A DNA stretch of 64,000 nucleotides from Acinetobacter sp. Marseille-Q1618 (GCF_902809855.1 NZ_CADDWJ010000001.1:1054001-1118000), one strand, 5' to 3'; shown: positions 33,945-42,251, numbered from the stretch's first letter. Made by a program: numbers and translations. Notes: generated from the letters alone by a model not told the origin.

Positions 33945-35072
33945 TTAAAAGTCATAATTCAGCCCTAAGGCGAAGCGATTCAGATGCGTTCGGTTTTTAG
34001 AAAAAACATGGTCAATATCGTAGTTTTTTGCATGTGCTAAAGAGGAATATAGTTTTAATTGTTCAGATATCGGATAGAGATAACCCACCGACATGATTTT
34101 TGGTTCGTGATAGTGATTTGATTTGTCTGAAAATTTTAGATTGGCAGATGAATAGTGTAGTTGCATTTCTCCTTGAAACAGAGGCAATGCCGTTGCGATA
34201 TAAAAAGCATCGAACTTCCCATCATTAATAAACTCATCTGCGCCTAGCCCAATGTTTAAATCAGGTTGCTGCATACCATTTAAACCGACAAAACCATTTT
34301 TTTGTCGACTCCAAGCCAAAGCGATTTGTACTTGCTCAGGCAACTCATATTTCATTCCCAACTGTAATGCTTGAGGCGTTATTTTTTGATTTATATGGCT
34401 TTTAAAGTGATCAAGTTTTTCATAACCTGCTGTCAGTAGCAGTGTATCTAAAGCGTACTGCGTTGCAAAACTATACATTTTATGTGGAGATTGTTGCTCT
34501 GAAGCAGCTATATCAGGACTGTAACTGAATGCAGCAGAAAAATGATAGATTTCAGGACTAAACCAACTGACTTGGTGGGCAACTTGATAATTATCTGCTG
34601 CACGCAATAGCGCCCCCATGCCAAAATCTTTCCAAGCAGCGATTTCAATATTGGAAATATAATGCTGTGCAGCGGTATATTGGCGCCCCATACGTAATTC
34701 ACCATAATCATGATGCTTTATGCCTAACCATGCAGCTTGATTAAAATGATGTTTTTCATCAACAAACTGCCCTTCTGTTAAATCAATAGCACTTTCAAGC
34801 TTGGCATTTACAATAAAATCATGGTCAAGTTGCGTCTGTAGCGCTACGCCAATAATAGAATCTGTTAAACCGCCACTTATCAGTTTAAATTGATTGGCTT
34901 GCTCATTTCCCCACGTCAAAGCAGCATCAAATGTGGCATAAATATCTAATGTATTGTTTTCATTCAGTTGAAAATGCTGCGCATGGCTAAAATTTGAAAA
35001 TATAACCAAAGAGAAAGGAAGTTTTAATTTTAAAATTTGTTTTAAATATGAAGGATTTTGGACTATTTTCAT
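33945..35072 (-). CDS. Outer-membrane porin
   Basis: An ATG at 35090 is open, but the one at 35072 (MKIVQNPSYLKQILKLKL) gives a better signal peptide, cleaved probably after FSHAQ; about 375 residues. The N-terminal strand LNENNTLDIYATFDAAL and the repeated alternating strands, ending in LNRFALGLNYDF with the C-terminal Phe required for outer-membrane assembly, identify a general porin (Porin_4 type). It would supply small ions or solutes to the periplasm. In a cluster with CorA-like proteins a role in cation uptake across the outer membrane is plausible, but porin selectivity is unknown. Confidence 0.85.
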   Translation of the reverse strand: MKIVQNPSYLKQILKLKLPFSLVIFSNFSHAQHFQLNENNTLDIYATFDAALTWGNEQANQFKLISGGLTDSIIGVALQTQLDHDFIVNAKLESAIDLTEGQFVDEKHHFNQAAWLGIKHHDYGELRMGRQYTAAQHYISNIEIAAWKDFGMGALLRAADNYQVAHQVSWFSPEIYHFSAAFSYSPDIAASEQQSPHKMYSFATQYALDTLLLTAGYEKLDHFKSHINQKITPQALQLGMKYELPEQVQIALAWSRQKNGFVGLNGMQQPDLNIGLGADEFINDGKFDAFYIATALPLFQGEMQLHYSSANLKFSDKSNHYHEPKIMSVGYLYPISEQLKLYSSLAHAKNYDIDHVFSKNRTHLNRFALGLNYDF

Positions 35073-35250
35073 CATGACTTTCTCGAACATTTTGATGATG
35101 CAGAAGAAAGCTTGCCTATTTTAAATTTGCAAAAGCTCCTCCTCATCAAAAATTATTGATAATGGTTGCTGCTTATGTTTTGGTTTAACGCCCACAAGAT
35201 TGGAGTATTCCCACCTGATAGGCTGAATTTGATTGTCGTCTTCCATTTTT

Positions 35251-36168
35251 CTACCTTAAAGACCCTGCGTTTTTGACCATCCAGATCGGAATAGCTGTAA
35301 GCAATAATACGGTGATTAATTGGACGGGCATGGTACCATTCCAAGATAACTCAGGCATAACCCTAAAGTTTTGACCATACCAATTAATCAATGCCACACC
35401 CGGAATAAATGCCGCCCATAACACCGAAAAGACTTTGGTGATATTGAGATTGCTTCGAGATACACATTCGCCTGCCACACTCCAATGAAAACGTTGTCGT
35501 TCAATTAAAAATTGAATACGTCTTTTGGTTGCCTCTATTTCACTCATTAAATCTTCTACATAATGCATATCTAATTGTGAGCGTTGTAAAACTTGATATT
35601 TTAATTGACGCGTTGCCAGTTCTAAATCATTCACTGTATTCAAAACATGCCCAAGTAAGGAACTCAACTGATTTAAATCCGTATCAACCCGTGAAAGATC
35701 TTCAACGCCTGCGGCATATTGATTGTTCGGGTTTAACTGAAAATTGCGAATAAAAGTAACATTTTCAGAAACATTTTGATCAATATAATCAATAATATGA
35801 ATCGCTTGACCTAAAAGCTGATTTAAAAATACAAAGGCAATGCTGTGAGAGCTGTCCAAATGAAGCTGTTGAAATTGCATTCTTTCTAAAGCTTGTGCAG
35901 GACGAATCACTCGATATTTGTTTTCAACGGTATAAATAGGCTGTGCATCTTCAGCGACATACCACAGTAAATCGGTCAGCAAAATCTTTTGATTTTCGAT
36001 TCGGACACAACGGATACACAAGGTTTTGTTATTTTGCGCAAAATTTTTAGGCTTAAAATCTATCGCAAACTGTTGCTTTAGATAAATAAAGTCTTCCATT
36101 TCTTGCGCTGATAAACGCTGCCAAAATGTTAAACATTTGATTGCATCGAGTACATTCATCTCATCCAT
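35251..36168 (-). CDS. CorA-like cation channel, paralog 3 (YGQNF motif)
   Basis: 305 residues in the CorA superfamily: a cytosolic alpha/beta N-terminal part, long helices (about 150-245), and two C-terminal membrane helices with the pore motif WYGQNFRVMPEL, where Mg2+-selective CorA has YGMNF. The final helix is VQLITVLLLTAIPIWMVKNA and the C-terminal basic tail is short (GSLR). Its start overlaps the previous gene by 13 bases. With Gln at the Met position, and two other paralogs beside it, altered ion preference or a heteromeric channel is possible. Zn2+, Co2+ or Mg2+ cannot be distinguished. Confidence 0.85.
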   Translation of the reverse strand: MDEMNVLDAIKCLTFWQRLSAQEMEDFIYLKQQFAIDFKPKNFAQNNKTLCIRCVRIENQKILLTDLLWYVAEDAQPIYTVENKYRVIRPAQALERMQFQQLHLDSSHSIAFVFLNQLLGQAIHIIDYIDQNVSENVTFIRNFQLNPNNQYAAGVEDLSRVDTDLNQLSSLLGHVLNTVNDLELATRQLKYQVLQRSQLDMHYVEDLMSEIEATKRRIQFLIERQRFHWSVAGECVSRSNLNITKVFSVLWAAFIPGVALINWYGQNFRVMPELSWNGTMPVQLITVLLLTAIPIWMVKNAGSLR

Positions 36169-37094
36169 CCTTTATATTTGATATACAACAAAGGAACCAA
36201 AGAGAAAAAACCTGTTAGCAACATCACAATCCATTCACCATATTGCAAAGTCAGCTCTGGCATATATGCAAAGTTTTGCCCATAAAATGCCGTAATTAAA
36301 GTTGGTGGTGTAAACACTGCTGTAACCACAGTAAATACTTTAACAACCTGATTTTGCTTAATATCCATCGTGGTCATGAGTGACTGTTGTAGATTGCGTA
36401 TTTTGTCATGTTGAAATAAAGCATAACGTTTCAGGCTATGGATATCTGAAATCAATAGCGAAATATGCGCATGCAAAGACGTTTGCTTTGACATACGTCT
36501 TAACCAACGGCTCGCCCGAGCCAGCATTAACTGACCTTCTATTGTTTTTGCAACCAATTCTTCTGCTTCACCCAACGCAATTGCAGTGTCCGCAATGTCA
36601 GCGACCCCTGCTTGGCTTTTAGAAAATTCAAAACCACCACTTGCCAATGCAACCAGTTCACTTCTTTCATCCAGTTGTAATGAAATTTCTCGTATCGCAA
36701 TATGGGTGGTTTCATTTAAAGATTGCAAAATATGAAACAATAATTGCCCTGTGTGTAGCTCTAACACATTTTCTAAGTGTTCATTCAGTTTATGTTGAGC
36801 ATGATCGAGTGGATCTGTGTATTGCATATCCTCTAAACTAATTAAAATATTTTGATTAAAGGCAAAAACAATTCTGGTTTCAACATAATGCTCTGCATAT
36901 AAAACCACCAGCTCTATCGGAATAATAAAAAAGCCATTTTCTTCAATCACTGCACGATTCATCTGATCGCTAATATTGATGTTATATTGCTTTTGCAATG
37001 CCTGAATAAGATCAACTTGCTGATGATGTAAACGAATCCATGGTTGATTTTTTAGCGAAAATTGCGCTATTTTTTGTTGAATATCTAGATTCAT
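36156..37094 (-). CDS. CorA-like cation channel, paralog 2 (YGQNF motif)
   Basis: 312 residues, same CorA plan. The pore motif is FYGQNFAYMPELTLQ, followed by the second membrane helix VMLLTGFFSLVPLLYIKYKGWMR, whose KGWMR end is close to the canonical CorA C terminus. The long helical stalk holds RASRWLRRMSKQTSLHAHISLL. Its start overlaps the 99-residue membrane protein by ATGA, which shows translational coupling with that small protein. The N-terminal domain differs from paralogs 1 and 3 (about a quarter identical by eye), so these are old paralogs, not a recent duplication. Confidence 0.88.
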   Translation of the reverse strand: MNLDIQQKIAQFSLKNQPWIRLHHQQVDLIQALQKQYNINISDQMNRAVIEENGFFIIPIELVVLYAEHYVETRIVFAFNQNILISLEDMQYTDPLDHAQHKLNEHLENVLELHTGQLLFHILQSLNETTHIAIREISLQLDERSELVALASGGFEFSKSQAGVADIADTAIALGEAEELVAKTIEGQLMLARASRWLRRMSKQTSLHAHISLLISDIHSLKRYALFQHDKIRNLQQSLMTTMDIKQNQVVKVFTVVTAVFTPPTLITAFYGQNFAYMPELTLQYGEWIVMLLTGFFSLVPLLYIKYKGWMR

Positions 37095-37390
37095 GCTCTT
37101 TTTTCCTCAGCAACACTGACTGGCGTTAGCTCCACTGTGTTTTTAGCACTGGCATATAAGTGCAAACCTGCAAAACTCCCCAAAATAAGTGCATAGAGAA
37201 TCACCACAGCAATCATGATTTCTTTCTCAATCTGCGCAGTACGTGGACGACTTGATCTGGCATGCTCAATGGCATTTTTACGCTGAATCGCAGACTGATT
37301 AACATCATCTAAAGTTAAATCTTTATTCCAAACCAGACCGTGATTGTGACTAATATCTACAACATTTTTATCATGTATATTTTTTGACAT
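37091..37390 (-). CDS. Small one-TM protein paired with CorA-like paralog 2
   Basis: 99 residues. A 63-residue cytosolic basic/polar part (LVWNKDLTLDDVNQSAIQRK) precedes one membrane helix (IMIAVVILYALILGSFAGLHLYA) and a short tail. It resembles the 91-residue product at 38394-38666 in layout: W-[KN]-x-[ED]-L opening, basic stretch, then a TM ending in LH[LF]..S/N. Its stop overlaps the CorA-like start by four bases. I do not know the family; a small regulatory or assembly subunit for the channel is a reasonable guess. Confidence 0.7.
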   Translation of the reverse strand: MSKNIHDKNVVDISHNHGLVWNKDLTLDDVNQSAIQRKNAIEHARSSRPRTAQIEKEIMIAVVILYALILGSFAGLHLYASAKNTVELTPVSVAEEKRA

Positions 37391-37420
37391 TTTCAGTTCC
37401 TCATTTTGCTATCTTCAGAT

Positions 37421-38338
37421 TTAACGCAACCAGCCACGCTGTTTGACGTACAACAGAGGTAAAAAAGCCAAACTAATTGTTAAAATAATGGTAATCGGTT
37501 CAGCATATTGCAGCTCTAAAGCAGGCATTACCTCAAAGTTCATACTGTAATACGTTGAAATTAACATCGCTGGCAAAAACACTGCAGTGATCACAGAAAA
37601 GACTTTAACAATCTGATTTTGTTTAACATTAAGCGCCATATTATTTGAGCTATGCAACAATCTGACACGATTATGAACAAAGCTCACATGCTCCTCTACC
37701 GCTTCAATATCCTCAATTAAAGTCAGATATATGCGATTAAGATCACTTTGATCTTTAGGAATACGTGCTTGCACATGTCTTGCCACTAAAGTTAATTGCA
37801 ATTGGCTTTCAATACAGTCTGAAAGTAGCTCTTCAATTATGGCTAAATCAGCTTGAGTTGTAACAACATCACTTGCCCCAAAATCTCGATCTTTACTTTC
37901 TAAACTGTTCAATACCGAACTTGTTGAAACCAAAACCTTTCCTAAATCATCATTAATACTGTCAAGTAATTGGTCTGAAGAATCATTAATCGATTGCAAG
38001 ATTGTAGCGAAAGTCTCTAAAACAGACTTAACTTCTTGATTCTGACTTAATTTCGATACGATATGATCAAATAGCTGTGGCGCCTGATCTGGCTCTAAAG
38101 AGATGATGCAATCTTTTGCAACTACGAAAATCACCCGAAATGCTTGATGTTTACTGTGTTGCTGACTTAAAAACTTGATTGGATAATAACTCAGCTCACC
38201 ATCTTGGTTTAAGTTATGGTGTATTGCTTTCTCAATATCGACACCTAAGTTTTTCTTAAGCGATTTAAGCATGTGGCTTTCAGAAATTTTGACCCGTAGC
38301 CAGTTAAACTTTTGATCATTCTTGTCATATTTATACAT
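37421..38338 (-). CDS. CorA-like cation channel, paralog 1 (YSMNF motif)
   Basis: 305 residues, CorA plan: N-terminal domain with NLNQDGELSYYPIKFLSQQ, stalk helices (RHVQARIPKDQSDLNRIY), and the pore motif TYYSMNFEVMPALEL. Canonical CorA has YGMNF; here the Gly is Ser but Met and Asn are kept. The second helix PITIILTISLAFLPLLYVKQRGWLR carries the classic C-terminal GWLR. It sits 55 bp after the 91-residue one-TM protein. Change of the pore Gly is known to disturb CorA function, so its conservation of the rest of the pore with a Ser is notable. Confidence 0.88.
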   Translation of the reverse strand: MYKYDKNDQKFNWLRVKISESHMLKSLKKNLGVDIEKAIHHNLNQDGELSYYPIKFLSQQHSKHQAFRVIFVVAKDCIISLEPDQAPQLFDHIVSKLSQNQEVKSVLETFATILQSINDSSDQLLDSINDDLGKVLVSTSSVLNSLESKDRDFGASDVVTTQADLAIIEELLSDCIESQLQLTLVARHVQARIPKDQSDLNRIYLTLIEDIEAVEEHVSFVHNRVRLLHSSNNMALNVKQNQIVKVFSVITAVFLPAMLISTYYSMNFEVMPALELQYAEPITIILTISLAFLPLLYVKQRGWLR

Positions 38339-38393
38339 AAAAACCTCTATAATTTTTAATCACTTAATTTCAAATTTATAAGTGTGGATGAAA

Positions 38394-38666
38394 TTAATTA
38401 TTCTTAAAGAGACTATGTGAGCCTGAAGTTGAAGAAGTTTTGGTTTCAAGATGGCTATTACCAAAATGTAAAGCCGTCACCACACAAACCAATATTCCCC
38501 AACTACTCCCTAACATGACAAAAGATAGTTTTTCATAATTCGACCATTTTTTTGAAATCGTTGCAGCTTGAGTAGGTTTGATTTGTGCAATAGGACGTTG
38601 CCAAATATGCTCTGCTAAATGTTTTTGCACGATTTGATCTGTTTGATTCAATTCAGTTTTCCACAT
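38394..38666 (-). CDS. Small one-TM protein paired with CorA-like paralog 1
   Basis: The frame is open from an ATG at 38735, but that N terminus is poor; the ATG at 38666 gives MWKTELNQTDQIVQKHLAE. The 90-residue product has a polar N-terminal half (WKTELNQTDQIVQ), a membrane helix (SFVMLGSSWGILVCVVTALHF) and a Ser/Thr-rich tail. It is a distant relative of the 99-residue protein that precedes CorA-like paralog 2, and each lies just upstream of a channel gene. No named family recognised. Confidence 0.65.
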   Translation of the reverse strand: MWKTELNQTDQIVQKHLAEHIWQRPIAQIKPTQAATISKKWSNYEKLSFVMLGSSWGILVCVVTALHFGNSHLETKTSSTSGSHSLFKNN

Positions 38667-38791
38667 GAGCTTTATCCTATAAAAATTAGATATGTCTATA
38701 ACTTTCGAAGCGTGATACGCTTTAATTTCGAACACTTCTCTATACTCATCGCGTGTATATGATGAAGACTCTTAACTCTTTAGTTTTTAAA

Positions 38792-39079
38792 TCAGTGAGA
38801 TGGGTTCACCAATAACTGAATCATATTTTGATCAAGCAATAACAAACGCTGATAGGCATCGGAAGACAGCCCATTTAAAAGATTGTTGCGTTCGGAGACA
38901 GAAAGCATGGTTAAGACATCTGCGATAATTCGACTCGATAACCCTGATAAAGCATGTGCAAAATGGCGACTACCATGTGACTTTAATAAATTTTTTAGAT
39001 GTTCTGAGCGGCGGCTCATGACTGCATTACGAATTGCATATTGCAAAACTTCTTGAGATTTTCTTTTAAATAACAACAT
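38792..39079 (-). CDS. MgtE N-terminal-domain-like protein, stand-alone
   Basis: From the ATG at 39079 (AAGGAG ribosome site) the product is 95 residues: MLLFKRKSQEVLQYAIRNA, then HLKNLLKSHGSRHFAHALSGLSSRIIADVLTML and SVSERNNLLNGLSSDAYQRLLLLDQ. The repeating short helices with L-x-x-R-x-I-x-D-V-L-x-x-L pattern are those of the MgtE superhelical N domain, the Mg2+-sensing regulatory part of MgtE channels, here without CBS or membrane domains. No membrane segment. It is the first gene of the cluster and lies directly behind the MDPEP leader ORF. MgtE-N is a call by pattern; alignment is needed. Confidence 0.6.
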   Translation of the reverse strand: MLLFKRKSQEVLQYAIRNAVMSRRSEHLKNLLKSHGSRHFAHALSGLSSRIIADVLTMLSVSERNNLLNGLSSDAYQRLLLLDQNMIQLLVNPSH

Positions 39080-39093
39080 GTGAATCTCCTTGG

Positions 39094-39152
39094 AACATTC
39101 CTCCACAAGTAGATTTACATGCTTAAATTGCAGCAAATTTGGAAGGAATATT
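39094..39152 (-). promoter_or_regulatory. Possible leader stem covering the ribosome-site region
   Basis: On the minus strand AATATTCCTTC (39152-39142) can pair with GGAGGAATGTT (39104-39094), 11 pairs including two G-U, directly before the AAGGAG of the 39079 gene. Its 5' arm begins at the leader-ORF stop codon, so ribosomes stalled or dropping in the leader could decide whether it forms. Confidence 0.45.
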
Positions 39153-39220
39153 TAGGCGTTAATCTTATATAAACAGCGTGTATTTTGTAGACAAGCTCTA
39201 CAACTCGGTTCAGGATCCAT
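39152..39220 (-). CDS. MgtL-like leader peptide (MDPEP start)
   Basis: ATG at 39220, preceded by an excellent AGGTG site six bases away, opens a 22-codon ORF: MDPEPSCRACLQNTRCLYKI then NA and TAA at 39152. MgtL, the leader of Salmonella/E. coli mgtA, begins MEPDP and makes ribosomes drop off at low Mg2+ because the first residues alternate acidic and Pro. This ORF starts with the same chemistry (Asp-Pro-Glu-Pro) and stands before an Mg2+-type cluster. The rest, Cys- and Arg-rich, is unlike MgtL. No coding evidence beyond this; it is a prediction. Confidence 0.6.
   Translation of the reverse strand: MDPEPSCRACLQNTRCLYKINA
39185..39203 (-). promoter_or_regulatory. Hairpin inside the leader ORF
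   Basis: TTGTAGA (39185-39191) pairs with TCTACAA (39197-39203) around five bases, covering codons 6-12 of the MDPEP ORF. A translating ribosome would melt it, as in leader-peptide attenuators. Confidence 0.55.
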
Positions 39221-39662
39221 ATTTCTCACCTTTCAAGTTAACAATTAGGAGGAATAAACGTATATTTCAATTCATCCCAAAATCAAAATTTCAAACATAA
39301 TTAAAACTTGCCGCATTTTCTATTGTCATGGCTTCATATGCAATTATTCCTTGGCATAGAAAGAATATACTCAAGTATATAAAAACAACTTAACTATTTA
39401 TTTTGATTAAAATTATTTAAAAAAATATCATAACAACTAAGTGAGTTTCATAAAAAACTACCACATCGTAAAAGTTTTTTATGTGCATTTCAAAGCTACA
39501 AATTATAATGATAATGTGGTTTTAATGATGTTTGGAAACAAGCAAGGAATGAAGGTGCTTTTTGATAAAACTTCAAGAATTTATATTAGATAAATTTTAA
39601 TAAAAAATAAATGATACCAATAGCTTAAGTTTAATAATAATTTCACTATAAAATATCTGGTA

Positions 39663-39697
39663 TAAAAAAACCTGTATCCAATGGGTAAGATACAGGT
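39663..39697 (-). terminator. Orphan minus-strand terminator
   Basis: ACCTGTATC (39670-39678) pairs with GATACAGGT (39689-39697), followed on the minus strand by seven T. No gene lies directly upstream of it on that strand, so an unannotated minus-strand transcript probably ends here. Confidence 0.75.
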
Positions 39698-39954
39698 GTA
39701 AACTTAATATAACATTTAATTATAATAACATTAACATTTAAAAAATAAAACATGATAAAAATTAAATAATTACAATTCCATAATTTATTTATGGAATTAT
39801 CTAATAAGCTCGTACCTACATATCAGTAAAATTTATCATAAATATAAATTAACCTTATAAAACAATAGCTTAATTAATGCTCATTTTTATTTTTTATAAT
39901 TATATAACAAATACTTATGTTTACATTTTATTATAATGTCGTATGCTATATGGA

Positions 39955-40027
39955 ACAATAAAAACAACCTCGGTGATTGTTGTTCATCTACAAACTCTTT
40001 AAACAGGGAGTTTGTAGATTTTTATTT
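39955..40027 (+). ncRNA. Candidate small RNA with strong terminator
   Basis: TTTACA (39920-39925) and TATGCT (39942-39947), 16 bp apart, would start a transcript near 39955. It contains a short AACAAC/GTTGTT hairpin and then ATCTACAAACTC (39986-39997) pairing perfectly with GAGTTTGTAGAT (40008-40019) before TTTTTATTTT. This is a compact roughly 70-nt sRNA layout with no ORF. It is transcribed towards the small hydrophobic peptide gene. Confidence 0.6.
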
Positions 40028-40102
40028 TACATTAGTAAAACTTTCAACTTATTGATTTTTATAAATTTATAAACAATAGATCAAATTCCAAGATTTAGAC
40101 TA

Positions 40103-40177
40103 CTATTTATTTAAAAAATAAATCAAAGCAATGATGGCAAGAACAACAATTAATAGTTGTAAAATCAATAAAATCAT
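40103..40177 (-). CDS. 24-residue hydrophobic peptide (candidate)
   Basis: ATG at 40177, TAG at 40103. The peptide is MILLILQLLIVVLAII followed by ALIYFLNK: one membrane helix with a C-terminal Lys. An SD-like AGAG lies upstream (TTAGAGAATACAA). This is the size and shape of Ibs/TisB-like type I toxins and of small membrane subunits. The convergent sRNA at 39955-40027 ends about 75 bp away. Coding is unproven. Confidence 0.45.
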   Translation of the reverse strand: MILLILQLLIVVLAIIALIYFLNK

Positions 40178-40888
40178 TTGTATTCTCTAAGATTAATTTT
40201 TTAGCTTTTCTACCCTAGTGGTAAAATCTACAAAACCGATAAAAAAATACATTTAAAAACAAGAGTAATACTTGACTAAAACATATTTTATTTCTTAAAA
40301 AAACATAAATAATTCAATCTACTGCCCTATTCAGACATAAAAAATCTATCCAACTTATAAATAAAGTAAAAAACAACAATAAAACTAGATATTTCAAAGC
40401 TTTTCTCATATTTTTTTCATTCTTTTTTTTTAACAATAGGTCAAATTAATATACCAGCTCATATCTTGCTAAAAAATATAAAAATACTCTATCAAAGAAA
40501 AACTTTAGAAAAAAATTCTAGTATCAAAATAAACCTAGAAAATATTTATTTTATAAATTAAACAGAAAAATATGTATAAAAAACACACGATTGAATATAA
40601 AACAAATAATTGATTAAAAAATTTTTAGTAGATTATTTGTTGAAAATTCTGTATAAGTAAATTGCAGCAAAGTTACTTTAAGTTATTGTTTTCTATCATT
40701 TCTATATGATCTATTTTTGTACTGCATCTTGCGTATGATGACAAAAACATTTGTTTATATATCAATTAATTAGCTTTATTTCACTCTTACACATAACAAA
40801 TATCAATAAAAGCAATTGTTAGTTGTCCCCATTTTTGCCTAAAATACAACATTATTAATTAGAACCATATTTTTAGGTAGCTGACGCC

Positions 40889-41212
40889 ATGACCTTTGTT
40901 GTCACTGAAAATTGTATTAAGTGTAAATATCAAGACTGCGTAGAAGTATGCCCAGTAGACTGCTTCTATGAAGGACCTAACTTTCTCGTGATCAATCCAG
41001 ATGAGTGCATTGACTGTGCCCTTTGTGAGCCAGAATGTCCTGCAAATGCAATCTTCTCTGAAGATGAGCTACCAGAAGGTCAAGAAGTCTTTATTGAACT
41101 CAATGCAGACCTTTCACAAAAATGGCCGAACATCACACAAATTGGTGATCAACCTGAAGATCGTGAAGAATGGAATGGCAAACCAGATAAATTGCAATAT
41201 TTAGAAAAATAA
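40889..41212 (+). CDS. fdxA: FdxA-type 7Fe ferredoxin
   Basis: 107 residues. Cluster motifs: [18 protein letters not shown], with the spacing of a [3Fe-4S] plus [4Fe-4S] ferredoxin, and [17 protein letters not shown]. The long acidic C-terminal tail ([14 protein letters not shown]) is typical of the FdxA group found in proteobacteria. A small electron carrier in the cytosol. It is preceded by a very long A+T-rich region and followed by a strong terminator, so it is monocistronic. Confidence 0.93.
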   Translation: MTFVVTENCIKCKYQDCVEVCPVDCFYEGPNFLVINPDECIDCALCEPECPANAIFSEDELPEGQEVFIELNADLSQKWPNITQIGDQPEDREEWNGKPDKLQYLEK

Positions 41213-41217
41213 TCCAT

Positions 41218-41245
41218 AAAAAGATCAGCTAAGCTGATCTTTTTT
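41218..41245 (+). terminator. Terminator of fdxA
   Basis: AAAAAGATCAGC (41218-41229) pairs perfectly with GCTGATCTTTTT (41233-41244), with a 3-base loop and a T-tract; it could work in both directions. Confidence 0.9.
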
Positions 41246-41346
41246 ATAATTCCAACTAAAATTGTACATTTGTTTGCAATTTATACAGATTATCTCCTCA
41301 CTATTGGCATAAAATAGTGGATTAATTCACAAGTACACTTATTAGA

Positions 41347-42069
41347 ATGAAAGATATTTTGAAGGGCTTATTAGCCATCAGCATAGTTCCAATGATGATG
41401 ACCGGATGTACATCCACCCCTCAAAAAGGTCAAACCATTGGAACGCCTACACCAAGCCAACGTATTTATATTCCACAAGAAAAAGTGGTGATTCAACATA
41501 CTGCACCACAAAAAACCATGCCTGCATCCTATCGTTATTGGTTAATGCAAGGTGACAATCAGGCACGTGCCCGTGAATATGAACGTTATTTAGAGCAAAA
41601 TAACGTAGGAAATATCATTCCTAGCTTCGAATTATTCCGAACTGCGCGGGATTGGCAAAAATGTGGCCGTGAAGAATACATGATCCCAAGTCGCGAGGTA
41701 TGGTCAAACCAAATCGCAACTTTACGTGTGTTTAAATATTTAGTTGCCAGTAAAGTTTTAACTGATTTTGAAGTAACCTCGGTTTATCGAGACTTACCAC
41801 TTAATCAATGTGCGGGTGGCGCAGGTTCTTCACGTCATTTATTTAACTCTGCGATCGACTTTCGAATTGGGCCAGCCTACCCACAAGCACAAGATTACGC
41901 ATTTATTGAAAATACCAAATTTAAACTGTGCCAATTTTGGTCGCAATATGGTCAAAACTTCAATATGGGCTTAGGTTTGTACGCTTCTGGTCAGATTCAT
42001 ATTGATACACAAGGTTATCGTACTTGGGGGCCCGACCACAGTCGCAATAGTTCAATGTGTAATTTCTAA
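41347..42069 (+). CDS. M15-type D-Ala-D-Ala carboxypeptidase-like lipoprotein
   Basis: 240 residues. Lipobox MTGC at residues 18-21 after a short hydrophobic stretch, so it should be an envelope lipoprotein. The zinc ligands of the peptidase M15 family are visible as SSRHLFNSAIDFRIGP (His and Asp) and the later GQIHIDTQGYRTWG (His). It probably trims peptidoglycan peptides in the periplasm. No partner genes are adjacent. Confidence 0.8.
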   Translation: MKDILKGLLAISIVPMMMTGCTSTPQKGQTIGTPTPSQRIYIPQEKVVIQHTAPQKTMPASYRYWLMQGDNQARAREYERYLEQNNVGNIIPSFELFRTARDWQKCGREEYMIPSREVWSNQIATLRVFKYLVASKVLTDFEVTSVYRDLPLNQCAGGAGSSRHLFNSAIDFRIGPAYPQAQDYAFIENTKFKLCQFWSQYGQNFNMGLGLYASGQIHIDTQGYRTWGPDHSRNSSMCNF

Positions 42070-42251
42070 TTTTTCATTTGAGAATAAAACATTTGCACGT
42101 AAATATAGAGGTCAATTGACCTCTTTTTTATATTCTGATGTTGAAAAATTTAAATCTGTATCGAAATAGACCAACGAGAATTGCACTCTGCGCTCAAAAG
42201 TTTAAAATGCAGCTAATTCAAAATTAGCCAATCTTATTTAGGTGAAATCAT

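Larger units (their letters stand above)
39241..40888. other. Gene-poor A+T-rich stretch
   Basis: About 1.6 kb before fdxA without a conventional gene. It holds the upstream side of the leader transcript (a TTGATT...TATACG pair on the minus strand near 39270 is a weak promoter guess), an orphan minus-strand terminator (39663-39697), a candidate sRNA (39955-40027), and a 24-residue hydrophobic peptide ORF (40103-40177). The remaining bases are simple A/T-rich sequence. Confidence 0.5.

Noticed and set aside
35153..35344. Minus-strand ORF of 63 residues at the end of CorA-like paralog 3
   Set aside because: Overlaps the CorA-like C terminus in another frame and is not protein-like.
39137..39300. 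M-box type Mg2+ riboswitch in front of the cation cluster
   Set aside because: No M-box consensus helices are visible; the MDPEP leader ORF is the better explanation.
39525..39593. 22-residue plus-strand ORF (MMFGNKQGMK start)
   Set aside because: No ribosome site and no features; likely chance.
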